In this document: positions 1-12,138 of the stretch, in pieces
How positions within the stretch are numbered: position 1 is the stretch's first letter
How the letters are laid out: each line of letters opens with the position of its first letter
Origin: Neoarius graeffei
Lineage: Eukaryota > Chordata > Actinopteri > Siluriformes > Ariidae
Direction of reading: 5' to 3'
Assembly (NCBI RefSeq): GCF_027579695.1
Contig: NC_083571.1
Span: forward strand, 49,709,390 to 49,773,389
Length of the DNA: 64,000 nt
The notes under the pieces: model-generated
Databases searched by the model: none
What the model was told of the DNA's origin: nothing
What the model saw: only the letters and a program-made list of their open reading frames with translations
Translations under genes and position numbers: made by a program

Positions 1-257
1 GTTTCCCCCAAAGACATGTGGTTAAAGCAGATACACAGAACCTTTATTTTTAAATACATTTCTAAGTGGATAGTATATCCATTCTTGACTCTTGTATGCT
101 GCATAGATGGGAATAAAAATATATATTTTTGAGAGTTAAAATTGACCGCAAAGTTAGCATTCGAGCTGCCCTGCTGAGCCAGCCAGCCCTGAGTGCGTGA
201 CATCACTGCGATTACTGGTTTTAAGGCCAAGGCCTTTTACAGCTATAGACCAAAGTC

Positions 258-625
258 TCATCTCATTATCTCTAGCCGCTTTATCCTGTTCCACAGGGTC
301 GCAGGCAAGCTGGAGCCTATCCCAGCTGACTATGGGCAAAAGGCGGGATACACCCTGGACAAGTTGCCAGGTCATCACAGGGCTGACACATAGACACAGA
401 CAACCATTCACACTCACACCTACGGTCAATTTAGAGTCACCAGTTAGCCTAACCTGCATGTCTTTGGACTGTGGGGGAAACCAGATCACCCGGAGGAAAC
501 CCAAACGGACACAGGGAGAACATGCAAACTCCGCACAGAAAGGCCCTCGCCGGCCACGGGGCTCGAACCCGGACCTTCTTGCTGTGAGGCGACAGTGCTA
601 ACCACTATACCACCGTGCCAACCTT
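258..625 (-). mobile_element. tRNA-headed SINE with (TGAGA)n tail, copy 1
   Basis: This is the most abundant repeat in the window. On the transcribed strand the head carries a Pol III A-box-like TGGT(A/G)TAGTGG and the B box GGTTCGAGCCC. A ~300-bp body and a simple (TGAGA)n tail follow. An 11-bp target duplication, AGACCAAAGTC, flanks it at 247-257 and 626-636, showing retroposition. It encodes no protein. Confidence 0.9.
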
Positions 626-1190
626 AGACCAAAGTCATATAAATAAAAATTTATGGTGAAAGACTGAAAGTAAGAAATACCATTACTGACTTGCTCAACT
701 AAGACTGATTTGACTTCATTGATTGTGGGTTGACTCTCATTAAAACAGGATAGGTGTTGTAACTTATGCAACATACATGTACATGCATGCATTTTCACTG
801 ATAAAACGTAAGGCTAATTAAATAATCAGATGAACTGAGACAATCACATTCTGAAGCAAATTAAATAATCTTATACTGATAAACACACAATACAAGTTAC
901 ATGTATTAATCTAAATGCAGGTAAACAACGGGTTGTTTTTATTTTTTTTATCCAAATGAGAGTCGGCGCTTACCCGTCTGTGTTCTCGCCTCTTGATGGC
1001 CGATCTTGTGGCTGATTGTTTTGAAATAATCTGACTTTCAGTTGTTCGTTCAGTTCTCTGTTCATTCACTTCTTCCATATAAGGGAGAGATGGCAACAAT
1101 ATCCAGTTTAGAAATAAGACGGCTGCTCCACTCATTCTCTATTTTGTCCATATGGAGTACTCCACCATTACTGCTCGGCTCCGGCAATTA

Positions 1191-1293
1191 CTAAAACCCG
1201 GGACGGAACGGGATGTCACCGGTTTTAGCAACAACCGCGGGGAGGTCACTGCCCAAGCGATATGTCACGTCCCATCCCGTCCCGGGTTTTACC
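1191..1293. repeat. Imperfect GC-rich inverted repeat (CCCGGGACGG arms)
   Basis: An arm at 1191-1220 containing AAAACCCGGGACGGAACGGG is matched in inverse orientation at 1264-1292, with about 43 bp between. It stands out from the AT-rich surroundings and lies beside the THAP relic, so it may be a terminal or subterminal part of the same dead transposon. Confidence 0.5.
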
Positions 1294-1382
1294 AACAACC
1301 CTCGGCTCACTCCGGGAGGACTGGTGCAACTGAACTTTGCTTTTAAAAAAAATAAAATAAAATAAATACTTTCCTTTTCCTG

Positions 1383-1656
1383 TAGTTTTCTTTTAATTGT
1401 TGGTACTGCACCCTCTTTCAATACGGGCTTATAGCCAATGCTCCTCAACAGATCAGAGGTTTCATATGAGTCCTCAGTAAAATGCGCGGAGCAGACGAGA
1501 GACCACTTCATAGGCGCCCAATGTGCCCGTGAACTTCTCGCAAAACGCATTTCTTTGCAGAATCTTTGCAGTTTGAACACTCTTGGACCATGAATGCAAC
1601 TTAAATCCACCTTCTGTTGTGTTGCTGGTGGGTGCAGCAACACATCTACGTGGCAT
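1383..1656 (-). pseudogene. THAP-domain relic
   Basis: The frame from ATG at 1656 begins MPRRCVAA and contains HSWSK. After a frame change it continues HWAPMKWSLVCSAHF and SIGYKPVLKEGAVPTI. This is the order of a THAP zinc finger (C2CH, with the PxxW-type Trp and the C-x2-H pair). The second zinc Cys after CVAA is replaced (CVAAPTSN), and a frameshift splits the domain near 1540. THAP domains occur in host genes and in P-element-type transposases; the broken state favours a transposon remnant. A G/C-rich imperfect inverted repeat lies just downstream on this strand (1191-1293). Confidence 0.7.
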
Positions 1657-1934
1657 GGCGATAAATTAGCTCAAAATGGAGAATCGGAGTTGCAGTCAGC
1701 TCTGTGTTTTAGTATAGTGGAAATGGCGATGAGATCGATAGACTTCCTGCTGTGACGTTACGGACGTCAAGGTCATTCACTCAGACTGCTACCTATATGA
1801 ATCACTTTAATCGTAAAAATTATTATATTAGATTTATTGTTAATGCTTAAAACTATTCCTGTGCCATTCTTGAGATCTCAAGGCATTTATAAACGAAAGT
1901 GAGGCCATAGTTCTGCGTATATGCTTTAAGTTAA

Positions 1935-2095
1935 CTGGCTGCTTTAAATTGCCCATAGGTGTGAATGTGTGTGTGAATGGGTGAGAGGAGAAAACCTCTA
2001 TAACAATCCAGTAGAAGGCAGTGGGAAACCACTACTGTAATTCTTCCCTAGAAACTGATGGCTGGAGCCATCAGAGCGCCACGTCACTGCAGTGA
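1935..2095. repeat. SINE-tail-like fragment
   Basis: TTTAAATTGCCCATAGGTG and the following GTGTGAATGG resemble the body of the common SINE (compare 35450-35480). The flanks diverge. Probably an old fragment or chimeric repeat. Confidence 0.35.
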
Positions 2096-4158
2096 TATGC
2101 CATATTTTGTTGAGTTTTAGGTTAGCTTTCCAATATCTTCTACAATTTGTCAAAGATAATCAGTTTTATGTGCCACTGTATCTGCCCTTCGGACAAAGAA
2201 ACTTGCCAATTTACCACAGCTGAACAGCACATGAATATTTTATTGTATTTGCATGATAGCAATTTGTATCCAGTCATATTCAAATTGTATCAGTGAACCA
2301 TGTCAGCTTGTTACTCTCTTTAGCCAATTATTCTGTGATGAATTTAACATCAACTGGTGAAACAAAGAACAATGTTGTTTTTTCAATTGAAAGATAGCAG
2401 AATTTCTTTTTCTCTGTTGGGTGGAACTTTTTTTTTTGGGGGGGGGGAGGGGTAGCTGATATCAGAGCTACCAAAATACCAATCAGATTTTGACATCAGC
2501 TCTTCCTTTTACCCCAAGCTAACTGATTTGACTTCGTTCTTGCTCACTTAGCCTCTTATTATAGCAGCTGTAGCCAATTCCCAACTATCAACCAGCTCAC
2601 ATCATGTGCTTTCTCTGAGGAACATGAAGGAAGCCATCAAGCTCTTTTCAAATCTCTGTGCTAATTCAATATCAGGGGTGGTGTAACCTGCAAGAGTTCA
2701 GTGATGATTGAATAGTGTCATTGTGATTGATAAAAGAGAGAGACCCCTCCTTCCTATTCCCAGTTTTATTCTCTTACCCATCCCATTAATAGCAGTGCCA
2801 TCTCCAGGATTCAAACTCAGGAGTTCCAGATGATAGGGCAAATGTTTTTCAGTTGTGCTACTTGGGAGGTGCTTGTTTTGGGGGGGGGTGTAACAAAATA
2901 GGTGCTGTAGATTAAAAAAAAAATTCTAATAGGCCCAAGTCAAAACAACAAAGGAATGTGCTTTTCCCCCATTTTGGAAACCAAATTGGTCTAGCTAGCA
3001 TGGCCAGTTTAGGACTCCCAACAATGGAGAGCTGTTGCATTTATTGGGATTCAAACTCATTATCTCTTTAGTGATATAACTATTTCAGATGTATTATCAT
3101 ATGATCACTGACACTGCACTTTTATGTGCTGTCTATAAGGATGTAAAACTGACTGCTTGACTATTCATTGTGTAAATTATGCACGTGCACATAAACTTGA
3201 GCAAGAATACAAACACAGATGAATGAAGACATTGAGAACATAACATCTTGCTCTTTTCTCATAGTCATAGTGATAACCTAACCAGTGTGAAGCCATCAGC
3301 CCACAGCCCATCTGACTGATCTCCATTCTTCCACACAAACTGCATTACCCACGACCCACCTGACTGGTGTCAATGCCATTCAGACAAACAGGTGTACCCT
3401 CTCCAGGGATCTGGCCAGTGTCCAGAGCCTGTTAGGCACAATTTACAGCATTTCATTCATTTCATGCAGAGCAATTAACAGCAGTCAACAGCACTGAAAG
3501 CTTTTAGCATGCGTTCCTGTTTGACATGCTTATTTGAATGTGTGCATATACTGTGCTGTCTGCAAATTATTGGCACCCCTTGTAAAGATTAGGAAAAAGG
3601 ATTACCCTACATTCACACCGAACATGGCAAGACTGTCAAAATGACCAGAAGTCATACATTTTCTAGAATGAGCCAGTGTCTCTCAGCGGCGAGATAGTTG
3701 GCGGCATGTCTTGGGCAGTGGGGGCATCAGAATAAAGTTCAGGCAACTTTATGGTCATGAGCTATGACACGGTTCGGCAGCAACCAAGCAGAGTTTAGAA
3801 GTGCTGCTCTGCTCTAAAGAATCCTAGAGAACACAGTTGTGTGAGTGTTGGAACCGTTCCCAAGTAGCTGGGAGGAGAAATTGATAAGTACGGTGACTGG
3901 TTTCCTCATTATTTATTATGTGTGTGTTTGCATACAGGGACACATTAAAAAAAAAAAAGCATGGCCCAAGGTGATGGAAACTATAGGCGTTTCAAGTGAG
4001 TTGGTGAAGTGCATACATTTAGTGAAGATAGGAGGGCATTGTATGCTAACTAACACCATAGCATACAAAAAGAGTCTTGGCTATTTCCTGCAATACTGAA
4101 AAAAAAAGTAAAAACAAAACATCTACCCAATCTCCTGAATGTTATTGTGAACCATTTT
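2096..4158. other. Unassigned sequence with possible tRNA-SINE scrap
   Basis: No gene was recognised. Around 2800-2880 a GGATTCAAACTC segment resembles a reversed Pol III B box. G- and A-homopolymer runs occur at 2430-2450 and 2876-2925. Otherwise nothing supportable. Confidence 0.3.
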
Positions 4159-4171
4159 TAAAAATTATTTT

Positions 4172-4540
4172 CTCATTATCTCTAGCTGCTTTATCCTATT
4201 CTACAGGGTCGCAGGCAAGCTGGAGCCTATCCCAGCTGACTACGGGCGAAAGGCAGGGTACACCCTGGACAAGTCGCCAGGTCATCACAGGGCCGACACA
4301 TAGACACAGACAACCATTCACACTCACATTCACACCTACGGTCAATTTAGAGTCACCAGTTAGCCTAACCTGCATGTCTTTGGACTCTGGGGGAAACCGG
4401 AGCACCCGGAGGAAACCCACGCGGACACGGGGAGAACATGCAAACTCCACACAGAAAGGCCCTCGCTGGCCGCTGGGCTTGAACCCGGACCTTCTTGCTG
4501 TGAGGCGACAGTGCTAACTACTACACCACCGTGCCGCCCC
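4172..4540 (-). mobile_element. tRNA-headed SINE, copy 2
   Basis: Full-length copy in reverse orientation, ending at the head CACCGTGCCGCCCC. The target duplication TAAAAATTATTTT is at 4159-4171 and 4541-4553. ORFs across it are SINE artefacts. Confidence 0.9.
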
Positions 4541-4964
4541 TAAAAATTATTTTATTTTTTAAATTCTTTAAATTATTGTATTTTTAAAATTATTTTTATT
4601 AAGATATAAGATACCGGTTGGTTGACGTATCTGCTTTGTGGCCCTTTTAAATAAAGTTTGCAAAACGAAGTGTTCTGAACGACCTTGTAGCTGCCTGTTT
4701 TATCTTTGTTACAGAGCGTGCACAAACTTACCAGTGTTGTTGGCAGGGCAATGAGAGCAAATTTTAACGCTCTCTCCGCATTTCATGGGAATGAAGGTTT
4801 AGGAAAAAAAATGTACTTTTTGTTCATGTAGATTTTTTTTTCCTCAAAGGTTGGAGAAACAGCCAACCTTTAATTGGAAAAAATATTCAGAGAAAAACAA
4901 ATCCCTTATCAAGATATTTTTTTACAAAAACACATGTGCCACTATTATTGGCACCCCCCACATA

Positions 4965-6516
4965 CAGTGCCTTGCAAAAGTATTCATCCCCCTTAGTGTT
5001 TGTCCTGTTTTGTCGCATTACAAGCTGGCATTAAAATGGATTTTTGGGGGATTAACACTATTTGATTTACACAACATGCCTACCACTTTCAAGGTGCACA
5101 TTGTTTTTGTTTTGTGACACAAACAATAATTAAGTTGAGAAAACAGAAATCTGGAGTGTGCATAGGTATTCACCCCCCTCAAAGTCAATCCGTTGTAGAG
5201 CCACCTTTTGCTACAATTACAGCTGCAAGTCTCTTGGGGTATGTCTTTATTAGCTTAGCACATTGCCACTGGGATTTTTGCCCATTCCTCAAGACAAAAC
5301 TGCTCCAACTCCTTCAAGTTAGATGCGTTACATTGGTGTACAGCAATCTTCAAGTTATGTCACACATTCTCAATTGGATTGAGGTCTGGGCTTTGATTAG
5401 GCCATTCCAAGACATTTAAATGTTTCCCTTTAAACCACTCCAGTATAGCTTTAGCAGTATGTTTAGGGTCATTGTCCTATTGGACCGTGAACCTTCATCC
5501 CAGTATGAAACCTCTGGCTGACTCAAACATGTTTTCCTCCAGAATTGCCCTGTATTTAGTGCCATCCATCTTTCCTTCAGTCCTGACCAGCTTTCTTGTC
5601 CCTGCAGATGAAAAATATCCCCACAGCATGATGCCGCTACCACCATGCTTCATTGTAGGAATGGTGTTCTCAGGGTGTTGGGTTTGCACCACACATGGCA
5701 TTTCCCATGATGGCCAAAAAGTTCAATTTTTGCCTCATTTGACCAGAGAATCTTCTTCCATGTGTTTGGGGACTCTGCCGCATGCTGTTGGGCAAACTCC
5801 AAACGTGTTTTCTTCAGCAATGGAGTCTTAAAGTGGTCCTATGGACAGATACTCCCATCTCTGCTGTGGATCTTTGCAGATCCTTCATTGTTATCTTTGG
5901 TGTCTTTGTTGCATCTCTGATTAATGCCCTCCTTGCCCGGTCTGTGAGTTTTGGTGGGCGGCCTTCTCTTCTCAGGCTTGTAGTAGTGCCATGTTCTTTC
6001 CATTTTACTATAATGGATTTAATGGTGCTTTGTGGGATATTCAAAGTTGGGATATTTTTTATAACCCAACCCTGATCTGTACTTCTCCACAACTTTGTCT
6101 CTGACCTGTTTGGAGGCTCCTTGGTTTTCATGTTGCTTGCTTAGTAGTGTTGCAGAGTCAGGGTCCTTCCAGAACAGGTTGATTTATACAGACGTCATGT
6201 GAGACTTTGATTGCACACAGGTGGATCTTAATCAACTAATTATGTGACTTATGAAGTGAATTGGTTGGACCAGCTCTTATTTAGGGGTTTCATACGAAAG
6301 GGGGTGAATACCTATGCACACTCCAGATTTCTGTTTTTTCATCTTAATTATTGTTTGTGTCACAATAAAAAAAAAAACAATATGCACCTTTATAGTGGTC
6401 GGCATGTTGTGTAAATCAAATGGTGCTAACCCCCAAAAATCCATTTTAATTCCAGCTTGTAATGCGACAAAATAGGACAAACACCAAGGGGGATGGAATA
6501 CTTTTGCAAGGCACTG
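4965..6516 (-). mobile_element. Complete Tc1-like transposon, decayed
   Basis: Long TIRs begin CAGTGCCTTGCAAAAGTATT and extend about 220 bp at each end (4965-5185 and 6296-6516), with TA at both edges (4963-4964, 6517-6518). The interior reads on the - strand as a Tc1 transposase. An N-terminal helix-turn-helix portion is at 6131-5814 (WKEHGTT, RRALIRD). A catalytic-domain portion with MKHGGSGIMLWGYFSSAG is at 5701-5495. Frameshifts and stops separate the pieces, so it cannot encode an intact enzyme. Confidence 0.85.
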
Positions 6517-6518
6517 TA

Positions 6519-7074
6519 TAATACTTTGTACAGCCTCCCTTTACCAATTAAACAGCACAAGTCTTCTCCTATAATATATGTGTCTTCGAACTTTTTTTAC
6601 TCTGGCTAGTAAAAACTATATTTACAGGTGGCAGCATCAAAACACACACGTTAGTCTCACTATCCTTGTAAGGACCTTCCATTGACACAATTATTAATGA
6701 GGGTTAATTAATGCTGTGCTTGCACCTAAACCTAACCTTCACTTCAGTAATAAAAAGGAAACTTTTTGGCTTGCTTATTTATTTATTTTGTTAAAAAAAA
6801 AAAAAAACAGTTTCCTTATGAGGACCATCCAACAGTTCCCACAAGGTCAAAATTGTCAGATATTACTATCCTTGTGGGGACATTTGGTCCTCATTAATAT
6901 ATAAAAACATGCACGAGTGCACACAGAAAGAGAGAGAGAGAATATGTGTGAGTAAGTAATGACAAAGCACTTATGCGGATTGCTTGAGCAAATTTGTCAA
7001 ATCTTTACCAAGACTGACAAACAATTTCAATGCAGTAGCAAACTTGATACCCTCACATAACTTTGGATTGAAAT
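6519..7074. other. Unassigned AT-rich sequence
   Basis: No gene was seen. TATCCTTGTAAGGACC near 6661 and TATCCTTGTGGGGACATT near 6868 resemble each other as direct repeats about 200 bp apart. A short (GA)n run is near 6930. Confidence 0.3.
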
Positions 7075-7076
7075 TA

Positions 7077-8282
7077 GGGCTGGGTGATATGACCTAAGAA
7101 TTATATCGCATTATTTTTTTTGCAGTCCGGTTTCCATCAAATTGTGCACTCTGATTGGCTCGCGAGCGGTCCGGAATCCTACGATCCGGACCCCAGTTAC
7201 GGACCTTTAGTGACTCGCTCATTCACAACAACAACAAACATAGTAGCAATTTTTTTGTCAACATTTATTTTTGCATTTCTCAGTGTAATAGCATTAATTT
7301 TGCAGCATGGATAGCGATAATGACAGTGTTCACAGCGTAAGCGAGTTTTACTACCCTAATGAAGATGAAATAAAAGAAAACATTTCAAGAGAAAGCCGAA
7401 AACGAGCTTGTAGCAGGTTTGTTCTAAATATGGTTTCCCTTTCAGGCGCTCTCATTTTCTGTTAGAATTTGGTAAAGAAAAAAATAAATATATTATTGAC
7501 CAGCTTAAGGTTGGTCCGTATCGTGAAATATCGTGACCTCGGCCTTGAAAATACTGACCTCGGCCCAGAGGCCTCAGTCAGTATTTTCAAGACCTCGGTC
7601 GCAGTATTTCACGATACGGACCTCCCAGCTGGTAAATAATATATTTTTTGACATTTTCATAATCATGATATTTATCATGATATATATTATGCTTATTATG
7701 CTGTGAAAACAATGTTCAGTGACAAATTAACATGACAGCACATGCAAACTGTTTGTAAGTATACACACACTGGGGCGCCGGGGGCGCTCACGCACTGTTG
7801 TGCACAGCTACTTCGGGCTCATTGAACACCTGTCATAAACGCGCACCACTCCCAAACCAGGGTGCTGCGTTTTTGCTCTTTACTTCGGAATATGCATATT
7901 TGCTTTTGTTTTGCTCCCAATGTTTTGGCCTTGTTTTCCATTATGTACTTTTTTCTGCTGCTTACTCCAGTTTTGGGTGAATAAAGCCCTGTTTTTTTTC
8001 CACCCGTGACCCAGTGTCTGCTCCTCCATCTCCTGTTAATGCCAACAGCAAGACTGTAATATAATAGACCTAATATTTATTAAGCTAGTTCTACGTATCA
8101 TGCTATGTTATACAGGACTTTCACTGATGTATTCATGGGGTAAAAACACTGCAGCACCCAGGTCATTTCTGGAGGAAAGTTAATATTTCTGCAAAATCGC
8201 GATACTCACAATATTCATTTTGGCTGACTATATGAATGGTCATAATGCAAAAACAATTATTTATCAATATATCACCCAGCCC
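7077..8282. mobile_element. Non-autonomous DNA transposon with GGGCTGGGTGATAT termini
   Basis: The left end GGGCTGGGTGATAT and right end ATATCACCCAGCCC form TIRs, with TA at both edges. The interior is composite: CpG-rich blocks, a hairpin at 7500-7632, and at about 7760-8035 a segment with a GTGAATAAAGCC polyadenylation-like signal that may be an inserted retroelement piece. No transposase is seen. The superfamily (hAT-like) is a guess. Confidence 0.6.
7500..7632. repeat. Inverted repeat, about 65-bp arms
   Basis: The arm beginning CCAGCTTAAGGTTGGTCCG returns in inverse orientation ending CGGACCTCCCAGCTGG. The stem includes CGTATCGTGAAAT and TGAAAATACTGA, and the loop is only a few bases. 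It lies inside the 7077-8282 element. Confidence 0.75.
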
Positions 8283-9627
8283 TACCTGAAACATTCCTAA
8301 ACTTTTCCATCCAAAGTAAAATTTTTCAGGGACATATTCAAACATGAACACATTTGGTGCTTTTTAATTTTTTTTTTTAATTTTGTATTTCCTTGTTGGT
8401 TGTTGAGGTTTGTTTTAGAAAGCTTACCAGAAAGGCTCGCAGGGCATCTGTTTGAGACTAGATGTAGGTTTTTACTTTCATGCAGACACAAGTCACAAGT
8501 GAGTACCCAGATAATGTTTGCAGGACAATGTTGCATGATGCATTTACAGTGTTTGTTTATGACATGCTGAAACTACTAATATTTCTATATCTAGGTTTTT
8601 ATCAGTTTGGGGGGGGGGGGAAACCCTTCCGGTAAACCATGCCCAATTCAGCTTGAAATCTGAATACTGTTACAGATATGAATATTTGGAGCACTAAACA
8701 GATACAGATGTTTTTATTGCTCTTGACTGTTAATTACAACATGGTTATTTCTTCCTCAGCTCCCTGGTTTGTAGTAATAATGAAGTTTTGCTTTGCTAAT
8801 TTTTAAACAGTAATTCCTTGCACTGCCTTGTTTTAATGTTGTTAATGAAAATACAGTAATTTGAACCAGGGTGGTTTGTATGTTTGTTTGTTTGTCTTTT
8901 TAAACAATAGGAGATTAGACAGATCCTTCAGCAGCACCAGCCCGATATCAGTGGTAGTCTTTGTTTTTTTAAGTCATGAAACGATTTCACATTGAGTTTC
9001 AGCATTCTATTAAAAAAACATGCAGCAAATAAATCTGAGTAATAATGATGTTGCCATTTGTAATCACTTGTAGAAATGCACATGATTAGTAATGAAACTG
9101 GAGTGTACATTGTAAATATGAAGTATTTTCCTTTTATAATCACTGCAATGGAAGTGATGATCTCAGACCGTGTCGTACGGGCAAAGTAATAGTGTAGTGT
9201 GGAGTACTGTACGAGTAGGCTGGGTGATGAATCATGTATTAAACCTCACAAAGTTAAATTCATTTTAAAGTAGTTCAAAAAAATCAAATCACTAAAATGA
9301 GTCATGACTCAGCACTATTATCCTGTCAGTAGTTCAGTGTTTGGTAAAGAGGCAGAGTGGGCAAAATGGCTGAATGCATTTATTGTACTGATGCTCTCGA
9401 TAATTGGACAAAAATTATTTTATACCATAGAGCCATTCATTATTTAAAAAAAAAAAACTGGAAGGTTTTGGATGGATGGCGTAACATTTTCACACACTAC
9501 CACCTACATTTGTTTAAATTTTACTGTGTGTGTATCTGTCTGTCTGAAAGTAAGAAACAGACAATAATCAGAATTCAGAACATGTGCAAGTTTTGGTGTC
9601 TGTACAACTTTGTGTGTGGGGGTGTCT

Positions 9628-9629
<2 letters not shown>
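8283..9629. other. Unassigned AT-rich sequence
   Basis: No gene or classifiable repeat was recognised. There are homopolymer runs near 8360 and 8612. Confidence 0.3.
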
Positions 9630-9672
<43 letters not shown>

Positions 9673-9761
9673 CACCAGTTTGCAGCTGTGGTTCTGGCTG
9701 AACACTGAGGTTAAGTCATCCTGTTCCCAGTTCCTCCTCTCTCTCTCACTCACTCACTTAC

Positions 9762-9799
<38 letters not shown>

Positions 9800-9853
9800 T
9801 TTTGTCTTTATCTGCAATGCACTGATAATGCCCACATTGCTACCACAGTAGAC

Positions 9854-9885
<32 letters not shown>
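9630..9885. repeat. Cluster of three (GT)n/(CA)n microsatellites
   Basis: (GT)n is at about 9630-9668, (CA)n at 9764-9796 and (GT)n at 9855-9885. The alternating orientation makes the blocks mutually complementary. ORFs here are repeat artefacts. Confidence 0.95.
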
Positions 9886-9886
<1 letters not shown>

Positions 9887-10310
9887 GGTTTAGTTTGGTG
9901 TCAGAATGCAAAGCACTGAACATTCAGATAAATACTGCCTGGCTGAAGTGAAAGAGAATGAAGGAGGAAAAGAATAAGAGAATAGGAAATGAAAGCTTTG
10001 ACAAGCAAAGAAATGTGAGACTTCCTTTCTCTCCCTGTCTCTCATGGTTTCTCTCAGGATCTTGTTAGCACCTGAAATGCAAGGTGTCACATTTTCACCA
10101 TATTGCTCTGTAGGACTGATTGCTGCTTCATGCTATACCACAGTTTTTTATTAACACAGTACAATGCTGTTCATTTAAAGGAACTGTTGACGTAATTATA
10201 ATCTACCACGTCTGTAGCATATGAGTGGACCTTATATGTACATTAATTGTCCATTTTATGTTGTTCAAATGCCAAAAATTCATGGTGTGAATGGTTTTCC
10301 CAGATGTACA
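9886..10310. other. Unassigned sequence
   Basis: No gene or clear repeat was seen. Confidence 0.3.
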
Positions 10311-10689
10311 GTTAGATCCATAAATATGTGGACATAGACAACATAATCATTGTCACTTTTAATACTTGGTTGCAAATCCTTAGTCAGTGACCTGCCTGAA
10401 GTCTTAAAACTATAGATATCACCAGAAACTGGGTTTATTCCCTGCTGTTGCTCTGCCAGGACTGTACTGCAGCTGTCTTCAGTTTCTGCTCATTCATGAT
10501 GTATGTTGCCTTCATTTTTTTCTCTCAGCATGTGAAATACTTGCTCAAATGGATTGGCCATTGCACAACATCACCCTTTTTTACCTTAAAAATTCTTGCT
10601 GCTTTTAAAGTATTCTTCAGGTCTTTGTCCATTGGCAGTGGGAAGCACTGTAGGAAGTAGTTCCATTTTTGAGGTATAAAAATATAATC

Positions 10690-10777
10690 GGACAATTGCA
10701 GTTCCATGGCCAAAGGAGTGTGTTATTCAATAATGAGCGAATAACACACTCCTTTGGCCATGGAACTGCAATTGTCC
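10690..10777. repeat. Perfect palindrome, 38-bp arms and 12-bp spacer
   Basis: The arms are 10690-10727 and 10740-10777. They start GGACAATTGCAGTTCC and are exactly complementary. Imperfect pairing extends about 20 bp further outward. It sits inside the decayed Tc1/mariner-like element, so the palindrome is younger than the rest of that element. Confidence 0.95.
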
Positions 10778-10879
10778 AATTTTATTTTTGTACCTCAAGA
10801 AGCATTTAAAATGAGCTGCAATTCCTACACTATTCACCACATTTGGATGCAAATACTCTTAGATTAAATCTGAATGTTC

Positions 10880-11240
10880 ACAAGTTATCTGTCAGGGTTG
10901 CAGGGAAGCTGGAGCCAATCCCAGTTGACTTCAGGCGAGAGGCTGGGTATACCCTGGGCAGGTCGCCAGTCTATCACAGGACCAACAAAGAGACAAACAA
11001 CCATTCACACTCACATTCACACCTATGAGCAATTTAGAGTAGCCAGTTGACCTAATCCACATGTCTTTGGACTGTGGAATGAAACAAGAGCACCCAGAGG
11101 AAACCGACAGGTACCGTATATGGGGAGAACATGCAAACTCCTCCCCACTGAAAGGTATCAGTCAGCCTCCAGGTTCAAACCCAGAACCTTCTTGCTCTGA
11201 GGTGGCAGAGCTAACCGCTGCACCACTGTGCCACCCACTT
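10880..11240 (-). mobile_element. tRNA-headed SINE, degenerate copy 3
   Basis: This has the same order as the other SINE copies (GGAGCCAATCCCAGTTGACT, later ACATGTCTTTGGACTGTGG, ending CACCACTGTGCCACCC), but much more diverged. It is an old insertion within the 10311-11342 relic. Confidence 0.8.
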
Positions 11241-11342
11241 TGAGGTTATATCCATTATTTAGTTTACAACTCTGATATACTATGATAGACAGCTTAAAGA
11301 AAGCAATAACTTTGTCAATGTCCAAATATTTATTTACCTGAA

Positions 11343-11735
11343 TGTAATTTTGCCATGTTTCTGAAAGAAAAGTTATTATTAAGACATACTTGCCAACCCC
11401 AAGAGAATGAAAAGTAGTAGATCAGATTGTGTGACAAAGTCGTGCCTTTCTAAGGGCGTCTGGGCGTCTGCTCCCCTGGGAAATCTTTTGGAAAAAAGCA
11501 TAAAATGGTGCATTCTCCTGCATCCCGAGTGCCATATTTGAAGAAAATGGATCAGGAAATTGCACCGACATACTTCACAAAATGCATGCTTCTCATCTTG
11601 CCTCGATGCTTTGATGCATGAATGGTCTGATGACAAAGTTGCCTTGAACTTGTTGTGAGAGTGAATCTTTTTTTTTCCCCTTTGGAGAATTCATTTTTCA
11701 TGATCACCAGAGATTTATTTTTTTTTAACACTGAC
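11343..11735. other. Unassigned sequence
   Basis: Nothing gene-like beyond short frames. Polypyrimidine and A-rich tracts occur near 11668-11727. Confidence 0.3.
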
Positions 11736-11749
11736 ACAATTTGTTGTAG

Positions 11750-12124
11750 GGCGGCACGGTGGTGTAGTGGTTAGCGCTGTCGCCTCACAGCAAGAAGGTC
11801 CGGGTTCGAGCCCCGTGGCCAGCGAGGGCCTTTCTGTGCGGAGTTTGCATGTTCTCCCCGTGTCCGCGTAGGTTTCCTCCGGGTGCTCCGGTTTCCCCCA
11901 CAGTCCAAAGACGTGCAGGTTAGGTTAACTGGTGACTCTAAATTGACCGTAGGTGTGAATGTGAGTGTGAATGGTTGTCTGTGTCTGTGTCAGCCCTGTG
12001 ATGACCTGGCGACTTGTCCAGGGTGTACCCTGCCTTTCGCCCGTAGTCAGCTGGGATAGGCTCCAGCTTGCCTGCGACCCTGTAGAACAGGATAAAGCGG
12101 CTAGAGATAATGAGATGAGATGAG
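11750..12124 (+). mobile_element. tRNA-headed SINE, copy 4 (young)
   Basis: Full-length forward copy: head GGCGGCACGGTGGTGTAGTG, intact B box GGTTCGAGCCC, tail GAGATGAGATGAG. The 14-bp target duplication ACAATTTGTTGTAG is at 11736-11749 and 12125-12138. Confidence 0.93.
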
Positions 12125-12138
12125 ACAATTTGTTGTAG

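Larger units (their letters stand above)
10311..11342 (-). mobile_element. Tc1/mariner-like relic interrupted by a SINE
   Basis: The left end CAGTTAGATCCATAAATATG matches, in inverse orientation, the right-end segment TCAATGTCCAAATATTTAT. ACTTTTAATACTTGGTTGC resembles, in reverse orientation, the 3' part of the relic at 31445-31690. A degenerate SINE lies at about 10880-11240, and a perfect palindrome at 10690-10777. No usable reading frame remains. Confidence 0.55.

Noticed and set aside
4965-6516. CRISPR-like or regulatory reading of the repeated CTTGCAAAAGTATTCA motifs
   Set aside because: They are exactly the two terminal inverted repeats of a Tc1 element with TA target sites. There are no regular direct repeats or spacers anywhere in the window.
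11760-11830. tRNA gene candidates at the SINE heads
   Set aside because: The A-box-like and B-box motifs are present, but the sequence does not fold as a complete tRNA, and each copy is embedded in the SINE with target duplications.
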